Origin: Hydnum rufescens UP504
Lineage: Eukaryota > Basidiomycota > Agaricomycetes > Cantharellales > Hydnaceae
DNA length: 18,804 nt
Reading direction: 5' to 3'
Assembly: GCA_014904985.1 (NCBI GenBank)
Contig: MU129051.1
Span: forward strand, 42,709-61,512
Made by a program: the position numbers and the translations under genes. The notes beneath the pieces were generated by a model. That model was not told where the DNA came from. It did no database searches and saw only the letters and a program-made list of their open reading frames with translations. Shown piece by piece: positions 9,584-16,034 of this stretch (position 1 is its first letter; every line of letters starts with the position of its first letter).

Positions 9584-10540
9584 CCTCCCCCCTAAATAAC
9601 AATTTCCTCCCCAGAGCCTTCCATCCATGTAATTGCCCTGAAAATGTACACTTGGATCATCCAAACACATCTATAACATCCCTCAAAGTTTCAAATTTAT
9701 GACTCCAGTGTCAGAGTCTCCATAATATTTTCAAGTTTCACTGAAATATACCCTCCAGTTGGGACACTTCCAGATCTCCAATCACTCTGATTTTTTGTAG
9801 GACACACCCAGTCACCATTTGAGGCTCAGCCACCAATTTTCAGCCCATTCTAAACACTTTTGACACCAGTCACATGACTAGGTTCTTCCCCTCCCCCTGC
9901 TCCACTCAGTGATCCAATTTGTATGAACTTTGATGCCCCAGGTAGTAGTAGTATATGAGAGTGCATGATTCAAATTTCAGGACACTCCATGCAATATTCA
10001 TTGAGTTATTCAAGAAATATGCTAGATCAATTCACTTTGGGGTCAGAACTATGGTACATCCAAGTATTTACCATAGTTCTGACCCCAAAGTGAATTGATC
10101 TAGCATATTTCTTGAATAACTCAATGAATATTGCATGGAATGTCCTGAAATTTGAATCATGCACTCTCATATACTACTACTACCTGGGGCATCAAAGTTC
10201 ATACAAATTGGATCACTGAGTGGAGCAGGGGGAGGGGAAGAACCTAGTCATGTGACTGGTGTCAAAAGTGTTTAGAATGGGCTGAAAATTGGTGGCTGAG
10301 CCTCAAATGGTGACTGGGTGTGTCCTACAAAAAATCAGAGTGATTGGAGATCTGGAAGTGTCCCAACTGGAGGGTGTATTTCAGTGAAACTTGAAAATAT
10401 TATGGAGACTCTGACACTGGAGGCATGAGTTTGAAAATTTGAGGGATGTATAGATGCATTTGAATGATCTAAGTGTGCATTTTCAAGGGAATTGTGTGGA
10501 TGGAAGGCTCTGGGGAGGAAATTGTTGTTTAGGGGGGAGG
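9584..10540. repeat. 957-bp palindrome (foldback-like inverted repeat)
   Basis: The left arm 9584-10056 and right arm 10069-10540 are reverse complements around a 12-nt loop (10057-10068). The outer ends read CCTCCCCCCTAAA and TTTAGGGGGGAGG. The inner ~335 bp of each arm (from about 9702) differ at only two positions I could find, both transitions. The outer ~120 bp differ at roughly 15 or more positions, again mostly transitions, plus a 1-bp indel. No coding frame is seen. It resembles a foldback or long-TIR non-autonomous element, but I see no convincing target-site duplication: the left border touches the LTR and the right is followed by CCTGTGG. Confidence 0.92.
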
Positions 10541-10860
10541 CCTGTGGAAAACTGCCTAAATGGAGTCCAGTTGGGCTGAAATACTGGCATGTGGACTCCC
10601 CATATATGTATTAACTCAGTGGTGTAATATCAAAGCCACCCCTGCTCTACATCTTATGTAATGCACTTTGATCTTCCTCCCCCTCCCCCTCAATTTCAGC
10701 TACTTCCACACATCCAAGTGATTCCATTGTTTGACACAGTCAGGGCTATAATATTACCAGACCATTCCACCTATTTTGGGTGTTATTGAAAGTGTTTAAC
10801 ATTCATGGTAGCTTGTTGTTCTCTTTTTGCCTGAAAAGGGAGTTGAATATCTAGAAGTAC
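10541..10860. other. Non-coding spacer
   Basis: No open frame or domain is visible. It contains CT-rich runs (CTTCCTCCCCCTCCCCCTC near 10674) and a few ATTTCAG-type words like those of the monomer arrays. It is probably older repeat DNA. Confidence 0.4.
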
Positions 10861-11425
10861 ACAGAATAGAGCTGATTTTTTAGCACATAGTTAGTTAATT
10901 ATATTATCATTCCCCATGTTAAATTTCAAGTCCATAGCTTGTCTGTGGGGGGAGTAAATTGATATATCAATGTTTAAACTTGTTTTCCCCATATCTCTGT
11001 AATTAATGCATGGATCTGGCTGAAATTTTGATATGTTCTTCGTCCAAACAGTGTCTAATCATGTGCCAAAATTCTGAACTGATCCTCACACTCCTTGAAT
11101 TTTGGCAATTTCCAGTGCTTCTGGTACCTATTGTGCAGTTCATTCCCTTAATGTGCATGGATTGGCTGATTCTTGGCACATGATTAGTACATTATATTGT
11201 CTGGATTCCTGCCAATTTTTGAGTCTCTAGCTGGTCTGGAAGGGGAGGAAATGAATTGTCAATATCCAGACTTGTTGCCTTATATCTCCATAACCCTTGG
11301 ACCAAGGTGGCTGAAATTTTGATGTAATTTGCATAGAAGTAGTCTCTAATCATGTACCAAATTTCAGAGTGATCTGCTCAGCACTTATTTGGATGTACTT
11401 CATTCAATTTCCGCATTTAGGCTTT
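10861..11425 (-). repeat. ~290-bp monomer array, inverted relative to the left array
   Basis: Two units on the minus strand carry the blocks of the left array in reverse complement: GGGGGGAGTAAATTGAT / GGGGAGGAAATGAATTG, CCATATCTCTGTAATTAATG / TATATCTCCATAACC, GGCTGAAATTTTGAT and TCTAATCATGT-CCAAA. The CTCCCC blocks are about 293 bp apart, matching the left array's period. Sequence identity to the left units is partial but the block order is fully preserved. Confidence 0.72.
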
Positions 11426-11949
11426 TTTTAATAGTAATCACTGTATTATGTAATGAGATTTGATCCAAAGTTATTATGGTGTATTATCTAATCTACCCTA
11501 TTATATTGGTCTATCTAGTTACCGCATTTAGGTTTTTTCATAGCAGCAGGTGGCTTGCCTTTGAAACTGGGCAATTGCCGGCATTGAGTCCCAGGTTCAA
11601 TTTACCAGCAACTGCTGGCAATTTTTTCTGTTGCATGACACCACCACCTCCATCTACCAAGAGCCCAGGACAAGCCACCACACCCCAGTATAGACTGGGG
11701 TGTGGTGTTAAGGTATGTTATTGCATTTTAGCTACTCTAGTGCAAAATGGGCTGCCTCTGGCTGCCCTTTTTGCACTACTATTGATTTTTTCAACTAACC
11801 CATCATTCCCCATTATAGGATCCCCCTAAGTGCACACCCTGGGGCCCCCTTCCCCTCTGGTGGCCCCTCTAGCCCCTCCCCCACCCCTCTAGTTGGTCTG
11901 GGGCAGGGGTGCCCCCTCTTGCTGGTGTGTGGTCACGCAACCTGGATTG
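11426..11949. other. Non-coding stretch with short repeats and a hairpin
   Basis: CCGCATTTAGG followed by a T-run occurs at 11411 and again at 11522, 111 bp apart. A short frame at 11476-11829 translates to a hydrophobic, Pro-rich sequence with no conserved feature, and I do not regard it as a gene. The end of the region is rich in CCCCT/GGGGC runs. Confidence 0.4.
11676..11707. repeat. Perfect 14-bp stem hairpin, 4-nt loop
   Basis: CACCACACCCCAGT, loop ATAG, ACTGGGGTGTGGTG. It is not followed by a T-run and not near a gene end, so there is no reason to call it a terminator. Confidence 0.8.
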
Positions 11950-12143
11950 TGTAATTAATTAGATAATATTAATTAGGTAATTATGTATATTAAGTAACAT
12001 GTATTATATAATATATTTGATTATATCATCAACTAATTATGTAATTTAATATTACATAATACTATTATTGTTATGTATGATTATGTCACTGCTTTTTTGG
12101 GTGGATTACATAATTACCTATTTAGGATATTAGGTAATTGACA
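11950..12143. mobile_element. AT-rich MITE-like unit with imperfect terminal inverted repeats
   Basis: The left end 11950-11987 and right end 12107-12143 are imperfect inverted repeats of about 37 bp. Their inner 14 bp (TAGGTAATTATGTA and its complement) match exactly. The ~120-bp interior is very AT-rich and contains further TAATTA/ATTACATAA dyads. No transposase is present. I could not identify a target-site duplication, so a simple AT-rich dyad cluster remains possible. Confidence 0.45.
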
Positions 12144-12293
12144 GGTTGGCCAGTGCAGAATTCTACAAGTTCCAAAATTGATCTCAAATTGATCTCAACT
12201 TGAGCTCAAAACCCGACTCTTTGCTATCAAATACTCTTTTGATCACTTTTTGATATCAAACATAATACAAGCCTATCAGGCACTATACAGATA
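12144..12293. other. Short non-coding stretch downstream of the minus-strand gene block
   Basis: It holds a small direct repeat (AATTGATCTCAA twice, then CTTGAGCTCAA) around 12177-12209 and several TGATATCA dyads. If the GTATGT donor at 12302-12307 is used, this stretch would be intron or 3' UTR of the neighbouring gene. Confidence 0.35.
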
Positions 12294-12826
12294 TCAAAAT
12301 GACATACCTTTTAAGGCCCCCAAGAGTGTCTGACCAGCCTGGAACTTGACTGGGGGCATTTGAATCATGAGATGAGGAGGCGACGAAGCTATCCCAGTAC
12401 TGGTTGCTGGTGCTTGATTCCAATATTTGGGATGCTGGCCATTGGATCCAGGATCCCAGTAACGGTTACCAGGCGTTTCAGTCCAGTGCTGGGTATGCTG
12501 ATTGCTGGATGCATCACACCAGCTATCAGGCGCATTATATGCATGCCCATTTCTGCTTCCGTTTCGGTACTGTTCGTTGGGTGGGCTATATGCACACGCA
12601 TTTCCGTTGGTGTTTCGGTACTGTTCGTTGGGTGGGTTATATGAATGCTCATTTCTGCTGCTGTTTCGATACCGTTTGTTGGTGGGTTATATGTACACTC
12701 ATTTCCGCCGCCGTTTCGGTACTGTTCGTTGAGCGAGTTAGATGTGTGTTCATTTCCCCTGCTGTTTTGGTACTGTTCATTGCCTGGGTCATACCCATGT
12801 TCATTCCTTTGATACGGCACGCGAGG
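12294..12826 (-). CDS. Asn/Tyr/Pro-rich repeat protein, C-terminal exon
   Basis: On the minus strand the frame reads PPSRSPRVPYQRNEHGYDPG, then repeats of NEQYRN-xxx-N-xxxx-Y-NPP (17 residues, 51 bp), then SWCDASSNQHTQHW, WDPGSNGQHPKYWNQAP and QMPPVKFQAGQTLLGALKG, with a stop at 12294-12296. A GTATGT donor (12302-12307) sits three codons before that stop, so a further exon is possible. The repeat copy at 12674-12723 is 50 bp instead of 51. This shifts the frame, and the repeats on its two sides are only in register if one base is restored. The composition is low-complexity, hydrophilic and Asn/Gln/Tyr-rich; I recognise no function. It lies in the same direction as the exons at 12908-14616 and probably belongs to the same gene. 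Confidence 0.5.
12521..12825 (-). repeat. 51-bp coding minisatellite, six copies, one of 50 bp
   Basis: Copies start at about 12521, 12572, 12623, 12674, 12724 and 12775 (plus-strand GTTCGTTGGGTGGG phase). All offsets are 51 bp except 12674-12723, where GGTGGG replaces GGGTGGG. The first and last copies are the most diverged. Confidence 0.88.
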
Positions 12827-12907
12827 GCTCCTTGATGGGGGAGGCTGGCTTCACTCGTCGCCCGGGAATTCAACTCTGGTCTTGCCGCCAAGTCCAACGT
12901 TCCAGAA

Positions 12908-13688
12908 TCAATTACTCGGAACATTAGACAGATTATCATACCCATTGAAGGGGTGGCTGTTTCTGGACGAGATACTCTCATGACGCTCCATCAAATGTCC
13001 GTCATGATCTAGATGAATACCCATGCCCCGTCCATCACGATCTAAATGAGGTCCTGAGTTCCGTCCATCGCGATCTAGATGAGGTCCCTGGTGGCGTCCA
13101 TTGGGATCCAGATAAGATTCCGAGTTTCGTCTGTCGCGATTCAGACAAGGTCCAGCATTCTGCAGATAAGGTCCCGAATTTCGTCCGTCACGATCTAGAT
13201 GAGGTCCGGCGTTCTGCAGATAAGGTCCCAAATTTCGTCTGTCACGATCCAGACAAGGTCTGGCATTCTGCAGATAAGGTCCCGAATTTTGTCCATCACG
13301 ATCCAGATGAGGCCCTGAGTTCTCCACGTGAGATTCCGAGTTTCGTCCATCACGATCCAGACGAGGTCCGGTGTTCTGCAGATAAGGTCCCGAATTTTGT
13401 CCGTCATGATCCAGATGAGGCCCTGAGTTCTCCACATGAGATTCTGAGTTTCGTCCATCACGATCCAGACGAGGTCCAGTGTTCTGCAGATAAGGTCCCG
13501 AATTTTGTCCGTCACGATCCAGATGAGGCCCTGAGTTCTCCACATGAGATTCCGAGTTTCGTCTGTCACGATCCTCTTGAGGAGGTGCATGGTTCGGATT
13601 TCGTGGGTTCGGTGACAGTGGGGGATGTGCACGAGTTGGTTGATCACTGTCTGCCGAGACAGGATATTTTTCGCTGCCAAGTGAATCA
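12908..13688 (-). CDS. Repeat-rich hydrophilic protein exon (N-S-G-P-H-L-D-R-D-G repeats)
   Basis: The minus-strand frame begins, after a proposed acceptor at 13689, with DSLGSEKYPVSADSDQPTRA and a Pro-rich linker. About 190 residues of alternating 11- and 7-residue units follow: NSGPHLDRDGQ / NSGPYLQ / NTGPRLDRDGR / NSESHVE. The C-terminal end (HPFNGYDNLSNVPSN) is non-repetitive. The other two frames across the repeat are Trp/Ile/Arg-rich, so this frame is the likely coding one. If translation instead began at the upstream Met, the N-terminus would be MLPLTAFLTWPILVSW and look like a signal peptide, but those bases fit better as intron. A GTAATT donor-like site overlaps the stop at 12908, and the next frame starts near 12826, but I could not find a phase-consistent intron. 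Confidence 0.5.
13010..13580 (-). repeat. 54-bp coding minisatellite with a 108-bp higher-order unit
   Basis: GATCCAGATGAGGCCCTGAG occurs at 13300, at 13408 (one base different upstream) and at 13516, exactly 108 bp apart. Each 108-bp unit contains two related 54-bp halves (11+7 residues each). The region 13010-13299 holds more irregular 54-bp-type units. The period is a multiple of three throughout, consistent with coding selection. Confidence 0.88.
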
Positions 13689-13806
13689 CTAGTTGTCGAG
13701 GACCAGGATACGAGGATGGGCCAAGTGAGGAATGCTGTGAGAGGCAGCATTTGTGATGTGTCAGGAGGGCACAGGTTGTGAGTGGGTTGTTCATTCGTGC
13801 ACTAAC
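13689..13806 (-). other. Candidate 118-nt intron
   Basis: Minus-strand donor GTTAGTG (complement of 13800-13806), a CTGAC branch-like word, and acceptor AACTAG ending at 13689. This choice joins the upstream frame (SVGNSSVGDCMALLSG) to DSLGSEKY in phase. A shorter alternative ending at 13735 (72 nt, CTCACAG) has a better acceptor but joins a different upstream frame. Confidence 0.45.
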
Positions 13807-14186
13807 CCAGAGAGAAGGGCCATGCAGTCCCCGACGCTAGAATTTCCCACGGATGGGTCCATAGTAGCGATTGTGACATCGTTGGCATGGGTAGGGGGAC
13901 AGGATGAATCATAGGAGTCGACAGTGAATGTCGGCGAGAGAGGATTGACGCGATCCACCTCATCTGGAAGGGAAAGTGCCGGTAGGTCTGTGGAACACCC
14001 AGATGGGACTCGAACCGATGCGATAGCAGCCCTTTGTGACGTTTTATGGACCTTGGAGGAAACCTCTTCAGCATCAAGTTTATTCAAGGTGCGAACAAGC
14101 CGTTTGTGCTCATTTCCTTGGCAGTTGCCCGGGCGCGCCCAGAGGCCTTCTGAGGTATGGGCACATTTCCCTGTGCAGGGGTACGG
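13807..14186 (-). CDS. Uncharacterised protein exon (Ser/Thr/Asp-rich)
   Basis: The minus-strand frame reads LNKLDAEEVSSKVHKTSQRA, then VRVPSGCSTDLPALSLPDEV, TFTVDSYDSSCPP and ATMDPSVGNSSVGD up to the GTTAGTG donor. Composition is clearly protein-like, better than the other two frames, but the frame is one base off the exon upstream (14187-14355, which itself stays open to 14087). No convincing intron lies within the 100-bp overlap, so a one-base frame break is the simplest reading. Confidence 0.42.
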
Positions 14187-14355
14187 CTATGCGTAGAGAT
14201 GCGAGAATGGGAGGGTGGTCGTGAGGGCTCAGAACGTCGAAGGAAATGATGTTCCCAATTGTCAATTTCATCCGCCCTTATATGTGTTCTCTCCTCGGTG
14301 TCTACAACGAGGCTAATAGAGCCATTGTTTCCGCGGCTTTTGTTGTATAGCTCAT
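14187..14355 (-). CDS. Family protein exon after the 50-nt intron
   Basis: It starts exactly at the acceptor and reads ELYNKSRGNNGSISLVVDTE, ERTHIRADEIDNWEHHFLRR, then a Ser/Pro/Arg-rich tail (SRPPSHSRISTHSRTPAQGN). The frame remains open to 14087 (KEMSTNGLFAP, then TGA 14084-14086), overlapping the start of the next readable frame. The first part completes the module begun in the exon at 14406-14616 (FKLVKWTD-DELYN). Confidence 0.6.
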
Positions 14356-14405
14356 CTAAAGGATGAAAAGTCAGAGAAAGTATCGCAAAAGAGACCCATG
14401 CTTAC
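14356..14405 (-). other. Spliceosomal intron, 50 nt
   Basis: Minus-strand donor GTAAGC, branch-like CTCTGAC, pyrimidine-rich CTTTTCATCCTTTAG acceptor. Joining after one base of a codon gives an in-frame K-W-T-D-D-E-L-Y-N across the junction, which is strong support. Confidence 0.85.
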
Positions 14406-14616
14406 CATCTGTCCACTTCACGAGCTTGAAATTCTGCCTATTTTTTAATATCCAAATGAAAGATATTAAGTTCTGTGTGGCTTCGGACCCCACGGCACTC
14501 CACTTCACACCACTACGCCTGTGGGGGAATTGCTGGAACGAAGGCCATCCAACCAGCCGAACACCGCATTCAAGGCACGCTTGCCCCATACCCACAAAAA
14601 TACGCTTGAATGGCAC
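14406..14616 (-). CDS. Uncharacterised basidiomycete family protein, W-P module exon
   Basis: 70 codons from a minus-strand ATG-equivalent position at 14616 (the codon there is GTG-like in context: V/M-PFKRIFVGMGQ). The frame is open a little further upstream (PDGFVPFKRIF), so this may be an internal exon rather than a start. It contains ACLECGVRLVGWPSFQQFPH, SAVGSEATQNLISFIWILKN and FKLVKWTD. The order G-V-x-L-x-x-W-P, helix, then F-K-L-x-x-[WL]-[TS]-D-[DE]-E is one I associate with the C-terminal part of large uncharacterised Agaricomycete protein families (recalled layout, not searched). It most likely continues the gene whose preceding exons end at 14715. Function unknown. Confidence 0.6.
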
Positions 14617-14714
14617 AAAACCGTCTGGGACTGGGCGGGTTTGTGGATCAGTTAGTGATTAGTTAAAAAAGAACAGAAAAGTAAAAAATGTCAGATGTTT
14701 GGAGTATAAATGGA
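14617..14714 (-). other. Intergenic gap or unrecognised intron
   Basis: It contains TTTTTTACTTTTC, CTAAC and CTGAC words and a CCCAG acceptor-like end on the minus strand. A donor-like GTAGGC lies just inside the preceding exon. These fit an intron of about 100 nt linking the two blocks, but the phase is one base off, so I cannot confirm it. Confidence 0.35.
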
Positions 14715-14903
14715 CTAAGGAGTGGGGCCTACTATATTCGAACAATAATGTCGGTAGATAATGACATGCCATGTCTTGGTGCATGCTTTCGCGACCGCCG
14801 GCGTCCCAAAAAATGAATTCTGAGTAACAGCGCGACTGTCGCTGGGGTCTCCGCACAGAACATAGCCTGCCACGACGACATTAAGTTTCTCCAAGGCTCG
14901 TGC
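14715..14903 (-). CDS. Family protein exon with G-D-P motif
   Basis: It begins in phase after the intron at 14904-14955 and reads ARALEKLNVVVAGYVLCGDP, then SDSRAVTQNSFFGTPAVAKA, CTKTWHVIIYRHYCSN and IVGPTP with TAG at 14715-14717. LNVVVAGYVLCGDPSDS parallels LNMHIMYIIISGNPDIAAS at about 4735-4780 on the plus strand. Established family function: none known to me. Either this is the protein's C-terminus or the exon ends a few codons earlier and joins the one at 14406-14616. Confidence 0.68.
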   Translation of the reverse strand, partial: ARALEKLNVVVAGYVLCGDPSDSRAVTQNSFFGTPAVAKACTKTWHVIIYRHYCSNIVGPTP

Positions 14904-14955
14904 CTATAAATAGTGAGTCAATAGGATACATGAGGCTTGAGCATATCATACTCAC
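14904..14955 (-). other. Spliceosomal intron, 52 nt
   Basis: Minus-strand donor GTGAGT, CTCAC-type branch word, acceptor TTTATAG. It is phase 0 on both sides (QLSRQ / ARALEK) and the flanking exons are 195 and 189 nt. Confidence 0.9.
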
Positions 14956-15150
14956 CTGGCGAGAGAGCTGGTTACCAATGCAATCCATAACTTTAGCACG
15001 CCCCCCATTCAACACCTTGGTTAGGTCTTTAGATGCTTCATCGTCCATGCAACGCTGGATCATGTCATCTTCAAACTTTTTAAGCCCTTCATTATCAAGC
15101 AAAGCTCTATGGGCTTTTTATGCCGGTGCCACAACGTTGCGAGTCCACAC
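14956..15150 (-). pseudogene. Family protein exon with one premature stop
   Basis: 65 codons between two phase-0 introns. It reads VWTRNVVAPA, then TAA (15118-15120), then KAHRALLDNEGLKKFEDDM, IQRCMDDEASKDLTKVLNGG and AKVMDCIGNQLSRQ. Both sides of the stop are in the same frame and protein-like, so the stop is a point mutation; CAA to TAA by one C-to-T change would do it. Without readthrough the downstream family domain is not made from this start. The helical, charged sequence parallels the EAWKQKVKELVAEHM segment of the plus-strand relic. Confidence 0.65.
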
Positions 15151-15209
15151 CTGCAGACCTACCAAAAAAACATGAGGAGAGGGATATATGATAAGAGTAT
15201 TTAGCTTAC
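15151..15209 (-). other. Spliceosomal intron, 59 nt
   Basis: Minus-strand donor GTAAGC, an AT-rich interior and T-run, acceptor CTGCAG. It joins RKPRDQ to VWTRNVV in phase 0. Confidence 0.82.
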
Positions 15210-15300
15210 TTGGTCACGTGGTTTTCTTATTCGTTCCTTAAACGTCTTCTGGAATCCTGTCCAGGCAGATGGGGCTCTCTTGCCTTGAAGAGCATACCGA
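15210..15300 (-). CDS. Family protein exon with AWTGFQKTF motif
   Basis: It reads LQGKRAPSAWTGFQKTFKER then IRKPRDQ before the GTAAGC donor. The W-T-x-F-Q motif corresponds to W-N-x-Y-Q at 4382-4396 on the plus strand, and both precede a helical region and a G-[ND]-P motif. The 5' border is uncertain: the frame is open to about 15327, and neighbouring frames in 15300-15400 read Gly-rich (GPSGGGYGHPYERPIS) or acidic (DLADDLDHQVEDM), so another intron or frame break is likely there. Confidence 0.5.
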
Positions 15301-15400
15301 GAGTGAGCCAGATTCAGGAGATAGGACGTTCATATGGGTGGCCATATCCTCCACCTGATGGTCCAGATCATCCGCAAGGTCCAGGTTTCATCCTCCTCAA

Positions 15401-15775
15401 GTTGGGTTAATCGTCGGCCAGGTGTGGACTTGGCCGCACTGCCATTGATCTCACCACTGTCGTCCTGGCTGGTGTCGATTCCACCATCGTCGCTTCCATT
15501 GTCGTCGATTCCACTGTCGTCGATTCCACCATCATCGATTCCGCCATCATCGATTCCACCGTCGCGATTCCACCATCATCAATTCTACCGTCAGCGATTC
15601 CACCGTCAGCGATTCCACCGTCAGCGATTCCACCGTCAGTGATTCCACCGTCAGCGATTCCACTGTTACCAATCCCCCTGCTGTCGATTCCACCATTGTC
15701 GATTCCACCGCTGTCGATTCCACCGGCGTTAATTCCACCGTCGCCGTCATAGTGATCATCATCGATGAATAGTTT
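15401..15775 (-). CDS. Gly-Ile-Asp pentapeptide-repeat exon
   Basis: The minus-strand frame reads FIDDDHYDGDGGINAGG and then pentapeptides G-G-I-[DA]-[SND]. After the 14-bp copy at 15552-15565 the frame shifts by one base, and the Gly/Ile/Asp pattern resumes in the shifted register (GGIDDGGIDDSGIDDNGSDD) and passes into SGEINGSAAKSTPGRRLTQL and EEDE. That the pattern and the following unique sequence both fit the shifted frame indicates a one-base loss rather than two genes. The segment is acidic and probably disordered, ahead of the AWTGFQKTF exon; the plus-strand relative also has an acidic region at this place. Confidence 0.5.
15477..15745 (-). repeat. 15-bp coding minisatellite (GATTCCACCGTCAGC type), one 14-bp copy
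   Basis: About 18 head-to-tail copies on the plus strand with variable last six bases. Spacing between GATTCC words is 15 bp, except 15552 to 15566, which is 14 bp. Homogenised copies (CCGTCAGC) cluster at 15585-15660. Confidence 0.88.
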
Positions 15776-16034
15776 GCTTTTGATCACCCGATGCTTGGTT
15801 TTTGATAGGTCGCTGACTCTGCAATCCCCGATTGTTGTTCTCACCAGTAGCGTTGCCTGTACCATTGCGGTGATTGCCAATTACAGCTGAATTGGGGGCA
15901 GTGGGAGACTTTTTTTTACGTTTCACAGGTGGAGAGGTTTGTCGAGTTCCAGGAAATGGTCTTTGTCGATTTCGTCCTCGGAGACATTCGTCGGATCAAA
16001 CATGTCTTCCATATCTGGATCTAGATCACTCTCG
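15760..16034 (-). CDS. Acidic then basic segment with nuclear-localisation-like motif
   Basis: The first minus-strand frame reads ESDLDPDMEDMFDPTNVSED and EIDKDHF. A different frame then reads PGTRQTSPPVKRKKKSPTAP and on through Asn/Gln-rich NHRNGTGNATGENNNRG, SQRPIKNQASGDQKQTIHR. PPVKRKKKSP resembles a monopartite nuclear localisation signal. Neither join (from the exon above at ~16030, or into the Gly-Ile-Asp repeat at ~15770) is in phase, and I found no intron for them. Interpreted as one coding stretch with one-base breaks; this is inference from composition. Confidence 0.4.

Noticed and set aside
9294..9599. 101-codon plus-strand frame (MSLFSDLLADYSLASL)
   Set aside because: It lies inside the LTR and runs across its border into the palindrome; the composition is low-complexity Ser/Pro from CT-rich DNA.
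11476..11829. 117-codon plus-strand frame, hydrophobic and Pro-rich
   Set aside because: No conserved motif. It contains the perfect hairpin at 11676-11707 and sits in repeat-type DNA; likely chance.
12404..12835. Plus-strand frame over the 51-bp repeat
   Set aside because: Shadow of the minisatellite; Cys/Phe/Val-rich and without splice or domain support, while the minus strand continues the neighbouring exons.
13690..13750. Signal-peptide-like N-terminus MLPLTAFLTWPILVSW on the repeat protein
   Set aside because: These bases fit as part of an intron with donor GTTAGTG, and splicing to the AACTAG acceptor joins two hydrophilic exons in phase; a secreted protein remains only a minor alternative.
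13195..13794. Long alternative minus-strand frame over the 54-bp repeat (Trp/Ile/Arg-rich)
   Set aside because: Any 54-bp repeat without stops is open in several frames; this one has improbable composition compared with the Asn/Gly/Pro/Asp frame.
15477..15745. Regularly spaced repeats as a CRISPR array
   Set aside because: 15-bp head-to-tail units with no unique spacers, in a eukaryotic-type region; it is a coding minisatellite.
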